A DNA stretch of 64,000 nt, from NCBI RefSeq assembly GCF_005503015.1, contig NZ_SCOL01000001.1, positions 372,001 to 436,000 of the forward strand. Reading direction: 5' to 3'. The notes beneath the pieces are model-generated. The model saw only the letters and a list, made by a program, of their open reading frames with translations. It was not told the DNA's origin and made no database searches. Made by a program: the position numbers and the translations under genes. Position 1 is the first letter of the stretch; every line of letters begins with the position of its first letter. The stretch comes from Bacillus sp. E(2018). GTDB lineage: Bacteria; Bacillota; Bacilli; Bacillales; Fictibacillaceae. Below are positions 8,166-18,058 of the stretch, in pieces.

Positions 8166-10496
8166 ATGGCACAGCAGCCTTCTTTTCATTTAGAAGATGA
8201 GTCAACTGAAATAAGAAAGTATATAAAAGGGACATTGATCTCTACTGTTTATCATCAAGCGGAGAGTCTCTATACGGTCGCTAGAATACGGGTAAAAGAG
8301 ACGAATGAAAATTATAATGAAAAAGAAGTCATGATTACCGGCATCCTTCCTCCGTTAAGAGAAGATGAACTTTATTTATTTTATGGAAAATTTAAAGACC
8401 ACCCGAAATACGGTAAACAATATGAGGTTGAACTGTTTCAAAAAGAGATGCCTCAATCTAAGGAAGCTATGATTCAATATCTTTCGAGTGAACTGTTTAA
8501 AGGGATCGGTAAAAAGACTGCCGAGCATATCGTAGAAGTCATGGGAAATGATGCGATCACAAAACTTTTAGAATCACCGGAATACATCAGTCAGATTCCA
8601 AAGCTAACAGAAGAGCAAGCTCAAAGTTTGCAGAAGTCCCTCATGCAGAATCGAGGATTAGATCAAGTAATGATGGTCGTGCAACCCTATGGTATCGGCC
8701 CACAGCTAGCGATGAAGATCTTCCAAACGTATCAGGATGATGCAGTAAAGGTCATCAAGGACGAGCCGTATCGATTGATAGAGGACGTTTCTGGAATTGG
8801 TTTTCACCGAGCAGATGAGATCGCTAAAGGAAATGGGATGCAAGTCAATCATCCAAAACGAATTCAAGCTGCCTGTCAATTCGTTCTGCGTGACCAAGGT
8901 ACAGACCTTGGACACTCCTATCTACCGATGGACGAACTGTTAGAAGGAGTAAGAAAGCTTTTAGCAGATGGAAAGAATACAGTAGATGAGATGAGTATTT
9001 TTCGAGAGATCCAAGATATGGAGAACGAGCAACGACTGATCGTAAAAGAAAAGGTTGTGTATCTGCCATCCCTCTATTTTGCTGAGCGTGGATTTGCTCA
9101 AAAAATGAATCAGTTATTACATAGTCAGAAAAACGATTATCTCATTGAGGACTCTAAATTGGAATCTGAGCTAATCGCACTTGAAAAACGACTCAACATG
9201 AAATATGCAAACAGCCAAAAAGAGGCTATAAAGAAGGCGTTAACCTCTTCTTTAATGGTTCTGACGGGTGGACCTGGAACAGGGAAAACAACCGTTATTA
9301 AAGGAATTGTTGAACTGTATAGTGAGATTCATGGTGTTAGTCTGAATCCTGACGATTATCGAGGAAAGAAAGAATCTTTTCCTGTTTTACTCGTTGCTCC
9401 AACAGGTCGAGCAGCTAAGCGTATGACTGAATCAACAGGTATACCAGCTCACACGATCCATCGCTTGTTAGGCTGGAAAGGTGGAGGGACCTTCGAAAAG
9501 AATGAAGATGAACCGATTGAAGGAAAACTTCTAATCGTCGATGAGATGTCGATGGTCGATATATGGCTTGCTCATTCTTTAGCAAAAGCTCTGCCACCTC
9601 ACATTCAGGTCATTTTTGTTGGGGATGAAGATCAGTTACCTTCTGTAGGTCCTGGACAAGTGTTAAAAGACCTTCTGCAAGCTCAGCATGTACCTCAATC
9701 TCGATTAGTGGATATTTATAGACAAGCAGAAGGATCTTCCATCATCCGACTAGCTCATGAGATGAAGAATGGAAAAGTTCCACAAGACTTGCTCGTCCCT
9801 CAAAATGACAGACGATTCTTTGCTTGTTCAGGTGAACAAGTGTTTCAGGCTATCCTTCAAGTTTGTGAAAATGCGATTAAAAAAGGATACAGTTCTCGAG
9901 ATATTCAAGTGTTAGCACCTATGTACAAAGGACCGGTCGGTATTGATCGATTAAATATGGAGCTTCAACGTCTGTTTAACCCAGAGAAACAAAAACAGCG
10001 TCAGCTGCAGGTTGCAAATGTGTTTTATCGAAAAGGAGATAAAGTGCTTCAGCTCGTCAATCAACCCGAAGATCAGGTTTTTAACGGTGATATCGGTGAA
10101 ATCGTGGCCGTGATCTATGCCAGAGAGAACACGGATAAAGAAGAACAGATTGTCATCAGCTTTGATGAGATAGAGGTTACGTATAAAAGAAGTGAATTTC
10201 ATCATTTTACTCACGCTTTTTGCTGTTCGATCCATAAATCGCAGGGCAGTGAATATCCGATCGTCGTTCTACCTGTCTTAAAAAGCTACTACCGAATGCT
10301 AAAGCGAAACTTATTATATACGGCGATAACGAGAAGTAAAGAATATCTGATTCTGTGTGGAGAACAAGAAGCTTTTACTTGGGCTGTTGAACGTTCAGAT
10401 GAAACAGAACGATATTCTGGTCTTGCTTCCCGTCTTCAAGAGACCATACTGGAAAAAGATTTAATGAATGATACCCTTCTAAACGAAACAAACTAG
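8166..10496 (+). CDS. recD2: ATP-dependent DNA helicase RecD2 (YrrC)
   Basis: SF1B 5'-3' DNA helicase of the RecD2 type, not part of a RecBCD complex; implicated in fork maintenance and repair. N-terminal OB-like region and helix-hairpin-helix repeats (FKGIGKKTAEHIVE and the VSGIGFHRADEIA stretch) precede the motor domains. Walker A LTGGPGTGKTT is near residue 366, motif II as DEMSMVD, and the C-terminal helicase motifs include SIHKSQGSEYP and YTAITRSKE. 776 residues, full length. Strong GGGGGG ribosome site before the ATG. A hairpin terminator overlaps the stop. Confidence 0.95.
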   Translation: MAQQPSFHLEDESTEIRKYIKGTLISTVYHQAESLYTVARIRVKETNENYNEKEVMITGILPPLREDELYLFYGKFKDHPKYGKQYEVELFQKEMPQSKEAMIQYLSSELFKGIGKKTAEHIVEVMGNDAITKLLESPEYISQIPKLTEEQAQSLQKSLMQNRGLDQVMMVVQPYGIGPQLAMKIFQTYQDDAVKVIKDEPYRLIEDVSGIGFHRADEIAKGNGMQVNHPKRIQAACQFVLRDQGTDLGHSYLPMDELLEGVRKLLADGKNTVDEMSIFREIQDMENEQRLIVKEKVVYLPSLYFAERGFAQKMNQLLHSQKNDYLIEDSKLESELIALEKRLNMKYANSQKEAIKKALTSSLMVLTGGPGTGKTTVIKGIVELYSEIHGVSLNPDDYRGKKESFPVLLVAPTGRAAKRMTESTGIPAHTIHRLLGWKGGGTFEKNEDEPIEGKLLIVDEMSMVDIWLAHSLAKALPPHIQVIFVGDEDQLPSVGPGQVLKDLLQAQHVPQSRLVDIYRQAEGSSIIRLAHEMKNGKVPQDLLVPQNDRRFFACSGEQVFQAILQVCENAIKKGYSSRDIQVLAPMYKGPVGIDRLNMELQRLFNPEKQKQRQLQVANVFYRKGDKVLQLVNQPEDQVFNGDIGEIVAVIYARENTDKEEQIVISFDEIEVTYKRSEFHHFTHAFCCSIHKSQGSEYPIVVLPVLKSYYRMLKRNLLYTAITRSKEYLILCGEQEAFTWAVERSDETERYSGLASRLQETILEKDLMNDTLLNETN

Positions 10497-10545
10497 AAAT
10501 GTTCGAGAGATGTAAGATGTCATCTTGTCGGACATTTCTTTTTTG
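10495..10545 (+). terminator. Rho-independent terminator after recD2
   Basis: AGAAATGTTC pairs (one G-U) with GGACATTTCT, then TTTTTT. Confidence 0.75.
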
Positions 10546-10641
10546 TATTTCTAGAAGTCAGATCCTTCAAAAATGTTTTCTGTATATTTTCTACAAATTC
10601 AGGACACCCTTGTAAAAGTAAATTTAAAGGAGAGAGAGCAA

Positions 10642-10839
10642 GTGGAATGTCCGAACTGCAGTAGAAAAGATATCGGGAAAATCGGGGTAAACCAGTATTA
10701 TTGCTGGAACTGTTTTATAGAGCTTTCCATTGTTAAAGGAAGACTGTCCCTTCATCAGGTGGAAGAAGACGGCTCTCTAACATCACTAGATGATTTATTT
10801 GAAGATCAAGATCTGACTTATAGAGAAAGCACATCATAA
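10642..10839 (+). CDS. Small zinc-ribbon protein
   Basis: 65-residue protein starting at the GTG at 10642, 8 nt after AAAGGAGAG. An upstream in-frame ATG at 10573 has no ribosome site and adds an unrelated stretch. Two knuckles, CPNC near residue 3 and CWNC about 17 residues later, form a compact zinc ribbon; the C-terminal half is acidic (SLDDLFEDQDL). I do not recognise the specific family. It sits between recD2 and a small basic protein, a position where B. subtilis has other small genes. Metal binding is inferred from the cysteine spacing only. Confidence 0.7.
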   Translation: MECPNCSRKDIGKIGVNQYYCWNCFIELSIVKGRLSLHQVEEDGSLTSLDDLFEDQDLTYRESTS

Positions 10840-10874
10840 AAGAAATTAAATCTCTGATGTCGAGGTGATCTAGC

Positions 10875-11054
10875 ATGAGCAGGACGATGAGTTCTCTTTT
10901 CGCACTTGGTATTGGAGCCGCAACATATGCGATGAGAAATAAGAGGATGTCAAGAATGTCTAAGATGAACTATAATCTTTCGGATTTAAGTGATCTTTGG
11001 ACATCACGACGTGTTAAAAGAATCCGTAAAAAAGTCGCAAAAGCCATTTATTAA
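10875..11054 (+). CDS. Small basic protein, DUF3918/YrzQ-like
   Basis: 59 residues, ATG preceded by GAGGTG. A short N-terminal hydrophobic stretch (SSLFALGIGAATYAM) is followed by a very basic tail ending RRVKRIRKKVAKAIY. This layout, and the place just before the AI-2E permease gene yrrI, match the small YrzQ-type proteins of Bacillus (DUF3918). Function unknown; the amphipathic basic tail could lie on the membrane or bind nucleic acid. A strong terminator follows at 11064. Confidence 0.7.
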   Translation: MSRTMSSLFALGIGAATYAMRNKRMSRMSKMNYNLSDLSDLWTSRRVKRIRKKVAKAIY

Positions 11055-11063
11055 GACAGCATA

Positions 11064-11091
11064 CCCCGTCTCATAAAAGACGGGGTTTTTT
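11064..11091 (+). terminator. Rho-independent terminator
   Basis: CCCCGTCT-cataaa-AGACGGGG followed by TTTTTT. Perfect 8-bp stem. Confidence 0.92.
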
Positions 11092-11108
11092 AAGAAAAGG
11101 GTGAAGAG

Positions 11109-12182
11109 ATGACAAAAGACATTCGAATGAAGTGGGTTTACAGGTTAACCCTTTCTTTACTATTGTTTTTGTGTTTGTTTCTTTTAATGAAACTTTACCC
11201 GCTTTATGAGCCATTGTGGAGTGCGATCAAGGGAATCATTCTGCCATTTTTTCTTGCAGCTCTTATTACATATCTACTCCATCCCGTCGTTGAATACGTG
11301 CATGAGAAAGGATTGCCACGATTTGTTGCGATCTTAAGCATATATATCCTTTTCTTTGGTGGTATCGGTTTTGCTGCAGTAAAAGGGTTTCCGTATTTCA
11401 TTGTACAGATGAAACAGCTTCTAGTGAATGTGCCTGTTCTTGCTGAGGATTATAAGGATCTATTATACCAAGTAGACCGAGGTACATCTGCACTTCCGTA
11501 TTCGGTTCATTCTAAAATCGAAAATTATATCGTGAAAATGGAAAATAACGCACAAGATGCGTTGACCAATGCGATCTTTTCATTAAGAAAGATCGTCGAT
11601 TATTTTTTCGTTATCATTGTCGTACCTTTTTTAGTCTTTTATTTTCTTAACGATTTTGAAAAACTGAAAAAAGCCCTTTGGTATCTAACACCGAGAAAAT
11701 ATCGATATGAAGGAAAGCATCTAATAAAAGATATCGATCAATCTCTTGGAGGATATATCAGAGGACAGTTGTTTGTAGGTGCTATACTTGGAGCTGCGGC
11801 CATGATTGCTCTATGGGTTGTTGGTATGCCATACCCCATACTTTTGGGACTGGTGATCGCGATAACAGATATCATCCCTTACTTTGGTCCGATCTTAGGA
11901 GCGATACCTGTCGTATTGATCGCACTCACGATCTCTTGGAAGATGGTGTGGATCACTGTGGGAATCATGCTCGTTCTACAGTTCATAGAAGGTAATATTC
12001 TTGGTCCATTTATCGTTGGAAAGAACCTTCACATCCATCCCGTCTTTATTATTTTTTCACTGTTGCTTGGTGGAGAACTGGCTGGTGTACCAGGAATGAT
12101 CTTAGCTGTTCCGATCTTTAGTGTGATTAAGGTCATTATCATACACATCAGGGAACATCGACTTCAATCATCATCCGATTGA
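11109..12182 (+). CDS. yrrI: AI-2E family membrane transporter (YrrI)
   Basis: Membrane protein of 357 residues with seven to eight predicted transmembrane segments. Family signatures seen: FFLAALITYLLHPVVE near the N-terminus, GGYIRGQL before the central loop, and the late PYFGPILGAIPVVLIAL segment. Members include TqsA-like exporters and Na+/H+ antiporter-like proteins; the substrate cannot be read from sequence. RBS GGGTGAAGAG precedes the ATG. The gene stops inside the -35 box of the alaS promoter. Confidence 0.85.
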   Translation: MTKDIRMKWVYRLTLSLLLFLCLFLLMKLYPLYEPLWSAIKGIILPFFLAALITYLLHPVVEYVHEKGLPRFVAILSIYILFFGGIGFAAVKGFPYFIVQMKQLLVNVPVLAEDYKDLLYQVDRGTSALPYSVHSKIENYIVKMENNAQDALTNAIFSLRKIVDYFFVIIVVPFLVFYFLNDFEKLKKALWYLTPRKYRYEGKHLIKDIDQSLGGYIRGQLFVGAILGAAAMIALWVVGMPYPILLGLVIAITDIIPYFGPILGAIPVVLIALTISWKMVWITVGIMLVLQFIEGNILGPFIVGKNLHIHPVFIIFSLLLGGELAGVPGMILAVPIFSVIKVIIIHIREHRLQSSSD

Positions 12183-12208
12183 CAAGTAAGAATGAATAAA
12201 CGTATACT
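12179..12208 (+). promoter_or_regulatory. Sigma-A promoter for the alaS T-box leader
   Basis: TTGACA (12179-12184), 18-nt spacer, TATACT (12203-12208). The -35 box overlaps the yrrI stop codon. Confidence 0.85.
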
Positions 12209-12214
12209 AACGCT

Positions 12215-12468
12215 AGAAGATTAAAAATCGCTGAAAGAGAAAAGTACGTTTCAGTCCTTCCAAAAGAGAGAAACATCCATCGGCTGAAAGATGTTTTAGG
12301 AAGAAGCGAAACAGAAAGCTACTCTGGAGTGCAGAAGGAAAATCTGCCGTTATGCCGCGTTAAGGCTTTAATCAAGGTGATATGCTTATTTCAAGCGTAT
12401 AACCAGGGTGGTACCGCGTGAATTCAAACTCTCGTCCCTGTATTTTTTATAGGGATGGGAGTTTTTTT
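12215..12468 (+). promoter_or_regulatory. Alanine T-box riboswitch
   Basis: Leader RNA that senses uncharged tRNA-Ala and prevents termination. The T-box sequence AACCAGGGTGGTACCGCG lies at about 12401-12419. It is followed by a terminator whose arms are ACTCTCGTCCCT (12428-12439) and AGGGATGGGAGT (12451-12462), with a T-run to 12468. The upstream part has the expected long stem I. I could not fix the specifier codon with certainty; alanine is assigned from the downstream gene. Confidence 0.93.
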
Positions 12469-12487
12469 ATTGGCTTTTTTCGTCGAA

Positions 12488-12815
12488 AGTAGTTGATTTC
12501 CTCTCCAGGTTGCTCGCTTTCCATGGGGCGAACGGTGAGCCTCCTGTCTAGTTATAGTGACTAGCCCCTCGAGGTCAAAAAGTAAACGGTCAAGAAGGCA
12601 AAGTGCGCCGTCCTCGCCCATTTCCCTTTTGCTTGTCGGGGCTGAACGAGTCACTTCCACTTTTCGGACTGCCGCTTTGCGCCTTTAGGAGTCTCTACTT
12701 ATTCACTCGTCCCATAGGAGTCTCGCACCTTGCGCTCCAATCAACTTGCAAGGAAGACAAAAGACATTTAGAAGCAACATTTTGTTTTTCTGTTAATCAA
12801 ACGAAATCAACTACT
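12488..12815. repeat. 330-bp palindrome-ended intergenic repeat in the alaS leader
   Basis: Bounded by AGTAGTTGATTTC (12488-12500) and its exact reverse complement GAAATCAACTACT (12803-12815). Inside are other complementary blocks, e.g. AGTGACTAGCCCC near 12555 against GGGGCT...AGTCACTT near 12640. There are also stretches (CTCGCTTTCC, GGAGTCTCGCACCTTGCGCTCC) typical of a dispersed non-coding repeat that I remember from several Bacillaceae genomes. GC is visibly higher than its surroundings. No credible gene. It separates the T-box terminator from the alaS start by about 400 bp. Confidence 0.75.
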
Positions 12816-12879
12816 AAAAAAACAACCAAGTTTACGAAATCAGTCTTTATATTTATTTTAAAAAAGGAGAATGAAAACG

Positions 12880-15516
12880 ATGAAAAATTTGACTTCAGCT
12901 CAAGTAAGACAGATGTTCCTTGATTTTTTCCAAGAAAAAGGTCATGGTGTAGAACCTAGTGCATCATTAGTTCCACATGAAGATCCAACACTTCTATGGA
13001 TCAACAGTGGAGTTGCGACACTGAAAAAATATTTTGATGGACGAGTGATTCCTGAGAACCCTCGTATCACGAATGCACAAAAATCGATTCGTACGAACGA
13101 TATTGAAAATGTTGGGATTACAACCAGACACCATACGTTCTTTGAGATGTTAGGAAACTTTTCAATCGGCGATTACTTCAAAGTTGAAGCGATCCTTTGG
13201 GCTTGGGAGTTCTTAACGAGTGAAAAATGGATCGGCTTTGATCCTGAAAAACTGTCTGTGACGATCCACCCAGAAGATGATGAAGCATTTGATATTTGGA
13301 CAAAGCAAGTAGGATTACCTGAAGAGCGTATCATTCGTTTGGAAGGAAACTTCTGGGATATTGGTGAGGGGCCGAGTGGGCCAAACACGGAGATCTTCTA
13401 TGACCGTGGTGAATCTTTTGGCAGTGATCTGTCTGATCCGGAGTTATATCCAGGTGGAGAGAACGATAGATACCTTGAAGTTTGGAACCTGGTGTTCTCA
13501 CAGTTCAACCATAATCCAGACGGAACATATACGCCACTTCCTAAGAAGAATATCGATACAGGTATGGGACTTGAGAGAATGGTTTGTGTAATTCAAGACA
13601 CGAAGACGAACTTTGAAACGGATCTATTCATGCCAATCATCAAAGAAACAGAAAAGCTCTCTGACACTTCTTATGGCTTAAGTTCTGAAACAGACACTGC
13701 GTTTAAAGTCATCGCTGATCACATTCGTACAGTAAGCTTCGCGATCGGTGACAGTGCTCTACCATCGAATGAAGGAAGAGGATATATCCTTCGACGTTTG
13801 ATCAGAAGAGCGATTCGTTTTGCGAAAAAAATCAATATCAACAAGCCATTCATGTATGAACTAGTACCAACTGTTGCAGACATCATGGTAGATTTCTACC
13901 CGGAAGTAAAAGAAAAAGTTCCGTTCATCCAAAAAGTCATCAAGACGGAAGAAGAGCGTTTCCATGAAACGATCAACGAAGGGCTTGCTATCTTAGAAGA
14001 TGTTATGGCAAAAGAAAAAGAAGAAGGAAGAAATATAATCTCTGGAAAAGACGCATTCAAGCTATACGATACATTTGGTTTCCCATTCGAGCTTACACAA
14101 GAGTATGCAGCTGAAAACGGAATGGATGTAGATTTAGAAGGCTTTGAAAACGAGATGAAGGCTCAACGTGAACGTGCACGTGCAGCAAGACAAGAAGTAG
14201 ACAGCATGCAAGTACAAGGTGGAGTTCTTTCTGATATTACCGTGAAAAGTGAATTCTCAGGTTATGACAGCTTAACAGGAGAAGCTAAAATCTTAGAAGT
14301 ACTACAAAATGGTGAACGAGTGGCGATGGTCGCATCAGGAGAAGAAGCACAAGTCATCTTAGATATTACACCTTTCTACGCTGAGAGCGGTGGTCAGATC
14401 GCGGACCAAGGAACAATAGCAGGGAAGGAGCTCTTACTTCGAGTAAAAGATGTTCAAAAAGCTCCTAACGGACAAAATCTTCATACCGTTGTTGTTGAAA
14501 AAGGTGTTCTTGAAAACAATATCGATGTTTCTGTTAAGGTTGACCCGGAAATTCGTGCAAAAGTCGTAAAGAACCATACGGCTACTCACCTTCTTCACCA
14601 AGCATTAAAAGATGTGCTCGGAACGCACGTAAATCAGGCTGGATCTCTCGTACAAGAAGGTCGTTTGCGCTTTGACTTTACACACTTCGGTAGTATTTCT
14701 ACAGAAGAGCTTGAGAAGATCGAAGAAATCGTTAACGAAAAAGTATGGGGCAACATTCCAGTCGAAAAGATGGTCAAGAACATCAATGAGGCAAAAGCGA
14801 TGGGAGCAATGGCTCTGTTCGGTGAGAAGTATGGTGAAACCGTACGTGTTGTAAAAGTAGGAGATTATAGTCTTGAACTTTGCGGTGGATGTCACGTAAA
14901 TAACACTTCAGAGATCGGTTTGTTTAAGATCGTATCAGAATCTGGTATCGGTGCAGGAACACGCAGAATCGAAGCTGTTACAGGTGAGAACGCGTACCGT
15001 CTGATGAACGGCCAAGTACAGCTATTAAAAGACACGGCAGCTAAGTTAAAAACAAATCTTAAGGACGTGCCACAGCGTATTGATGCATTAAACGAACAAA
15101 TTCGTGAGTTGCAAAAAGAGAAAGAATCTCTTGCGGCTAAGATTGGTAATATGGAAGCAGGCAGCCTTGTTGATGAAGTTCAAACGATTAACGGTGTTTC
15201 TGTAATCGCTAAAAAATTGAGCGGCGTGGATATGAACGGCTTACGTTCAATCGTAGATGATCTAAAGAATAAACTTCAAAGCGGAGTGGTTATTCTGGGT
15301 GCGGAAAACGGCGGAAAAGTTAATATCGTAGCTGGAGTAACAAAAGATTTAGTGACAAAAGGCTATCATGCGGGTAACCTAGTAAAAGAAGTGGCTGTCC
15401 GTTGTGGCGGAGGCGGTGGTGGACGTCCAGATATGGCTCAAGCTGGAGGGAAAGATCCCCAAAAGCTGCAAGAAGGAATAGATTCTGCAGTTGAATTGAT
15501 CAAAACCGTTTCCTAA
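12880..15516 (+). CDS. alaS: Alanyl-tRNA synthetase
   Basis: Class II synthetase charging tRNA-Ala. The N-terminal catalytic core starts [16 protein letters not shown] and contains the [17 protein letters not shown] motif. The editing domain has [11 protein letters not shown] and the zinc-binding ELCGGCHV. The C-terminal domain ends with a [15 protein letters not shown] motif. Start chosen at the second ATG, 12880, 10 nt after AAGGAG; the ATG at 12871 touches the ribosome site. 878 residues, standard length. Controlled by the T-box leader upstream. Confidence 0.97.
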   Translation: MKNLTSAQVRQMFLDFFQEKGHGVEPSASLVPHEDPTLLWINSGVATLKKYFDGRVIPENPRITNAQKSIRTNDIENVGITTRHHTFFEMLGNFSIGDYFKVEAILWAWEFLTSEKWIGFDPEKLSVTIHPEDDEAFDIWTKQVGLPEERIIRLEGNFWDIGEGPSGPNTEIFYDRGESFGSDLSDPELYPGGENDRYLEVWNLVFSQFNHNPDGTYTPLPKKNIDTGMGLERMVCVIQDTKTNFETDLFMPIIKETEKLSDTSYGLSSETDTAFKVIADHIRTVSFAIGDSALPSNEGRGYILRRLIRRAIRFAKKININKPFMYELVPTVADIMVDFYPEVKEKVPFIQKVIKTEEERFHETINEGLAILEDVMAKEKEEGRNIISGKDAFKLYDTFGFPFELTQEYAAENGMDVDLEGFENEMKAQRERARAARQEVDSMQVQGGVLSDITVKSEFSGYDSLTGEAKILEVLQNGERVAMVASGEEAQVILDITPFYAESGGQIADQGTIAGKELLLRVKDVQKAPNGQNLHTVVVEKGVLENNIDVSVKVDPEIRAKVVKNHTATHLLHQALKDVLGTHVNQAGSLVQEGRLRFDFTHFGSISTEELEKIEEIVNEKVWGNIPVEKMVKNINEAKAMGAMALFGEKYGETVRVVKVGDYSLELCGGCHVNNTSEIGLFKIVSESGIGAGTRRIEAVTGENAYRLMNGQVQLLKDTAAKLKTNLKDVPQRIDALNEQIRELQKEKESLAAKIGNMEAGSLVDEVQTINGVSVIAKKLSGVDMNGLRSIVDDLKNKLQSGVVILGAENGGKVNIVAGVTKDLVTKGYHAGNLVKEVAVRCGGGGGGRPDMAQAGGKDPQKLQEGIDSAVELIKTVS

Positions 15517-15594
15517 GCTTTGATCTTTCATGTACAATAGAGACAAGAACTAATTTGTCCCTTAAGGGAGATCTTCAGAAAGAGGTGTTCGCCA

Positions 15595-15870
15595 GTGAGT
15601 TCAATGGATAAAACGATGAAGTTTAACTTCAACGAAGATGATGCTTATAAGACGAATGTTGAAACCGTCCTGTTTTCTGTTTATGACGCCCTGCAGGATA
15701 AAGGATACAATCCTATCAATCAGATTGTAGGTTATCTGCTCTCAGGAGATCCGGCTTATATACCTCGTCACAATGATGCGAGAAGCATGATTAGAAAACT
15801 GGAGCGAGATGAGCTTATTGAAGAGCTTGTTAAATCATATCTATCCACTCAAAAAGAAGGAAGTCGTTAA
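15595..15870 (+). CDS. ireB: IreB-family regulatory phosphoprotein (YrzL)
   Basis: 91-residue DUF965 protein; in Enterococcus IreB is phosphorylated by the PASTA kinase IreK and regulates cephalosporin resistance. The stretch [20 protein letters not shown] is the family signature. Start is the GTG at 15595 ([10 protein letters not shown]), 8 nt after AGAGGTG, in line with the MSS- start of homologues. It forms a conserved trio with ruvX and the DUF1292 gene; the ruvX start follows the stop by one nucleotide. Confidence 0.92.
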   Translation: MSSMDKTMKFNFNEDDAYKTNVETVLFSVYDALQDKGYNPINQIVGYLLSGDPAYIPRHNDARSMIRKLERDELIEELVKSYLSTQKEGSR

Positions 15871-15871
15871 T

Positions 15872-16291
15872 TTGACAAAAACACTCGGACTGGATGTTGG
15901 AACGAAGACGATCGGTGTTGCCGTCTCAGATGCACTGGGATGGACAGCACAAGGAGTCGAAACGATACGACGCCGTCCAAATAAGCCAGAAGAAGACTAT
16001 GCAAGGATCCAAGAACTGATTCAGTTACATGACATCAGTAAGATCGTAGTAGGTCTTCCTAAGAACATGAATGGTACGATCGGTCCCAGCGGAGAAGCTT
16101 GTCAAAACTTTGCTAAAGATATTGAAAGTCTGACAGGTCTTTCGGTTATCCTATGGGATGAGAGGCTGACCACCATGGCAGCTGAAAGAACATTGATTTC
16201 AGCTGACGTGAGCCGAAAAAAACGTAAACAGGTGATTGATAAGCTAGCAGCTTCGATCATTCTGCAAGGTTATTTGGACAGCCAACAATAA
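15872..16291 (+). CDS. ruvX: Holliday junction resolvase-like RuvX/YqgF (YrrK)
   Basis: RNase H-fold nuclease; in E. coli YqgF is involved in 16S rRNA 5' end processing, with anti-termination and resolvase roles also proposed. The catalytic Asp is in [16 protein letters not shown], a second acidic residue in [13 protein letters not shown] take the TTG at 15872 as start: AGAAGGAAG lies about 9 nt upstream and homology begins at LGLDVG. The open frame extends upstream into ireB without a ribosome site. 139 residues. Confidence 0.9.
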   Translation: MTKTLGLDVGTKTIGVAVSDALGWTAQGVETIRRRPNKPEEDYARIQELIQLHDISKIVVGLPKNMNGTIGPSGEACQNFAKDIESLTGLSVILWDERLTTMAAERTLISADVSRKKRKQVIDKLAASIILQGYLDSQQ

Positions 16292-16313
16292 GAAAAGTAG
16301 AGGTGAGCCAATA

Positions 16314-16610
16314 ATGGCAAAAGAAGAACGCGAACGCATCGTTATTCCAGACGAAAATGGTGACGAAAATCTATTTGAAGTTTTATTCAAATTTGATGTA
16401 GATCAAACAGGAAAATCTTACATGGTAACGATACCTGTAGCTGATTCAGAAGATGATGATACAGATGAAGTAGAAGTTTTCCCTTTCCGTTATGAAGAAA
16501 ATGGAGAAGAAGACGATCTTGCTCTATTCCCACTTGAGTCTGATGAAGAATGGGACATGATTGAAGAAATGCTAAACACATTTCAAGATGATGAATACGA
16601 AACAGAGTAA
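16314..16610 (+). CDS. yrzB: DUF1292 protein (YrzB)
   Basis: Very acidic 98-residue protein of the DUF1292/UPF0473 family; function not established. The F-x-F-D-V/EVEVFPFRYEE and LFPLESDEEWDMIEEML segments are family hallmarks. Conserved third member of the ireB-ruvX-yrzB set. Ends just before a strong terminator. Confidence 0.9.
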   Translation: MAKEERERIVIPDENGDENLFEVLFKFDVDQTGKSYMVTIPVADSEDDDTDEVEVFPFRYEENGEEDDLALFPLESDEEWDMIEEMLNTFQDDEYETE

Positions 16611-16622
16611 GTAATAAAAAGA

Positions 16623-16658
16623 AAGGAAGTTGGTTTTTTAACCACCTTCCTTTTTTTT
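16623..16658 (+). terminator. Rho-independent terminator after yrzB
   Basis: AGGAAGTTGGTT pairs with AACCACCTTCCT, followed by eight T. Confidence 0.88.
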
Positions 16659-16733
16659 ATTCCATTTTACGGCCAATCTCGACAATTTCTGCTAGTAAAC
16701 GTATAATTAAACAGGTGGGAAGGGGGACATAAC

Positions 16734-17870
16734 ATGTTACATCTCCAGTCATCTGGGAATTACATAAATGAAAATAAAAGTAAAAAACGTACCAAAACGA
16801 TTGTTTTATCTATTTTGTTTCTAATTGTTGCTTTAATCATTGCTGCGGCCATAGGTGCTTATTATTATTACAATAAAAATATTGAGCCGATCGACTCAGC
16901 TAATAATGAAAAAATTACGGTGGAAATTCCAATTGGTTCTTCCTCTTCAAAAATAGGACAAGAGCTTGAGGATAAAGGGTTGATCAACAATGGTGATTTC
17001 TTTAAGCTTTACACTCGAGTTAAAGGTGAAGGAAACTTTCAAGCCGGTATTTATGAACTAACGCCTTCCATGAATCTTACTGAGATTATTTCAGCACTGA
17101 AAGACGGAAAGATGTTCAAGAAGCCAGCTCTAACCTTAACGATTCCTGAAGGCTACAATGTCCCGCAGATCGCAAAATTAATCAGTCAGAAAACAGGTTA
17201 TAGTGAAGCTGATATCATTAAGAAAATGGCTGATAAACCGTATTTGAAACAACTTCAAGATAAGTATCCGATCTTACCTGATGACATTATGAAAGCTGGA
17301 CTGTATTATCCATTAGAAGGGTTTTTGTTCCCTGCTACTTATGATTTTGATGTAAAGAAACCAGAGTTAACAGATGTGATTGACAAGATGGTCGAACAAT
17401 CATCTGTTGTGTTAGCTAAACATGAAAATGATATCAAGGATAGTGGCTACTCAGTCTTTCAAATCATTACGTTGTCGTCTCTTATAGAAGAAGAATCTCA
17501 GCGTGAAGAGGATCGTAAAAAAATTGCTGGTGTTTTTTATAACCGCTTAAGCAAGGATATGAAACTAGATTCTGATCCAACGGTTAAATATGCTAGAAAG
17601 AATTTTGATGTTCAAGTGTTATACGAACATCTGAAATACGATTCAAAGTACAATACGTACCTTTATAAAGGTATACCGATCGGACCGATCACTTCACCAG
17701 GTGAAAGAGCGATTGAAGCCGCACTTCAACCAGTGAAGATGGACGAACTCTTCTTTTATGCGAGACCGAACGGTGAGGTTATCTATACGAAAACCTTAAG
17801 CGAACATAATGCTGTATATAAAAAATACAGAGATGAATGGAAAGTTTGGCAGGAAAAAGACAATAATTAG
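16734..17870 (+). CDS. mltG: Endolytic murein transglycosylase MltG (YrrL)
   Basis: Single-pass membrane enzyme cleaving nascent glycan strands. A short cytoplasmic N-terminus, one transmembrane helix at about residues 22-44, a LysM-like region, then the YceG domain with the catalytic glutamate in SSLIEEESQREEDR near residue 250. The conserved SDPTVKYA and PIGPITSPGERAIEAAL follow. 378 residues, normal for Bacillus. GGGAAGGGGG precedes the ATG. Confidence 0.93.
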   Translation: MLHLQSSGNYINENKSKKRTKTIVLSILFLIVALIIAAAIGAYYYYNKNIEPIDSANNEKITVEIPIGSSSSKIGQELEDKGLINNGDFFKLYTRVKGEGNFQAGIYELTPSMNLTEIISALKDGKMFKKPALTLTIPEGYNVPQIAKLISQKTGYSEADIIKKMADKPYLKQLQDKYPILPDDIMKAGLYYPLEGFLFPATYDFDVKKPELTDVIDKMVEQSSVVLAKHENDIKDSGYSVFQIITLSSLIEEESQREEDRKKIAGVFYNRLSKDMKLDSDPTVKYARKNFDVQVLYEHLKYDSKYNTYLYKGIPIGPITSPGERAIEAALQPVKMDELFFYARPNGEVIYTKTLSEHNAVYKKYRDEWKVWQEKDNN

Positions 17871-17878
17871 CATGTTTC

Positions 17879-17909
17879 TGAGGATACTAGTAGGTATTCT
17901 CTTTTTTTA
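17879..17909 (+). terminator. Rho-independent terminator after mltG
   Basis: GAGgATAC-tagta-GTATtCTC stem followed by TTTTTTT. The next 150 bp hold only a possible extended -10 (TGtTACAAT, about 18019-18027) for yrrM. Confidence 0.7.
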
Positions 17910-18058
17910 TTGGGTACATCATCTATATGTTAATACTGCATTTGAAGAGTAAATCAATCCGTTATCTTATAGAAAACAGCCATAAAGAAATAGGACTCTC
18001 GCCTTCAAATAAAGATTATGTTACAATATACCGGTTAGTGTGAAGGAGGCGTGTTACT

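Noticed and set aside
12424..12923. ORFs on both strands in the alaS leader block (12424-12660 and 12603-12923)
   Set aside because: They lie in the palindrome-ended repeat and T-box terminator, lack ribosome sites and have low-quality composition.
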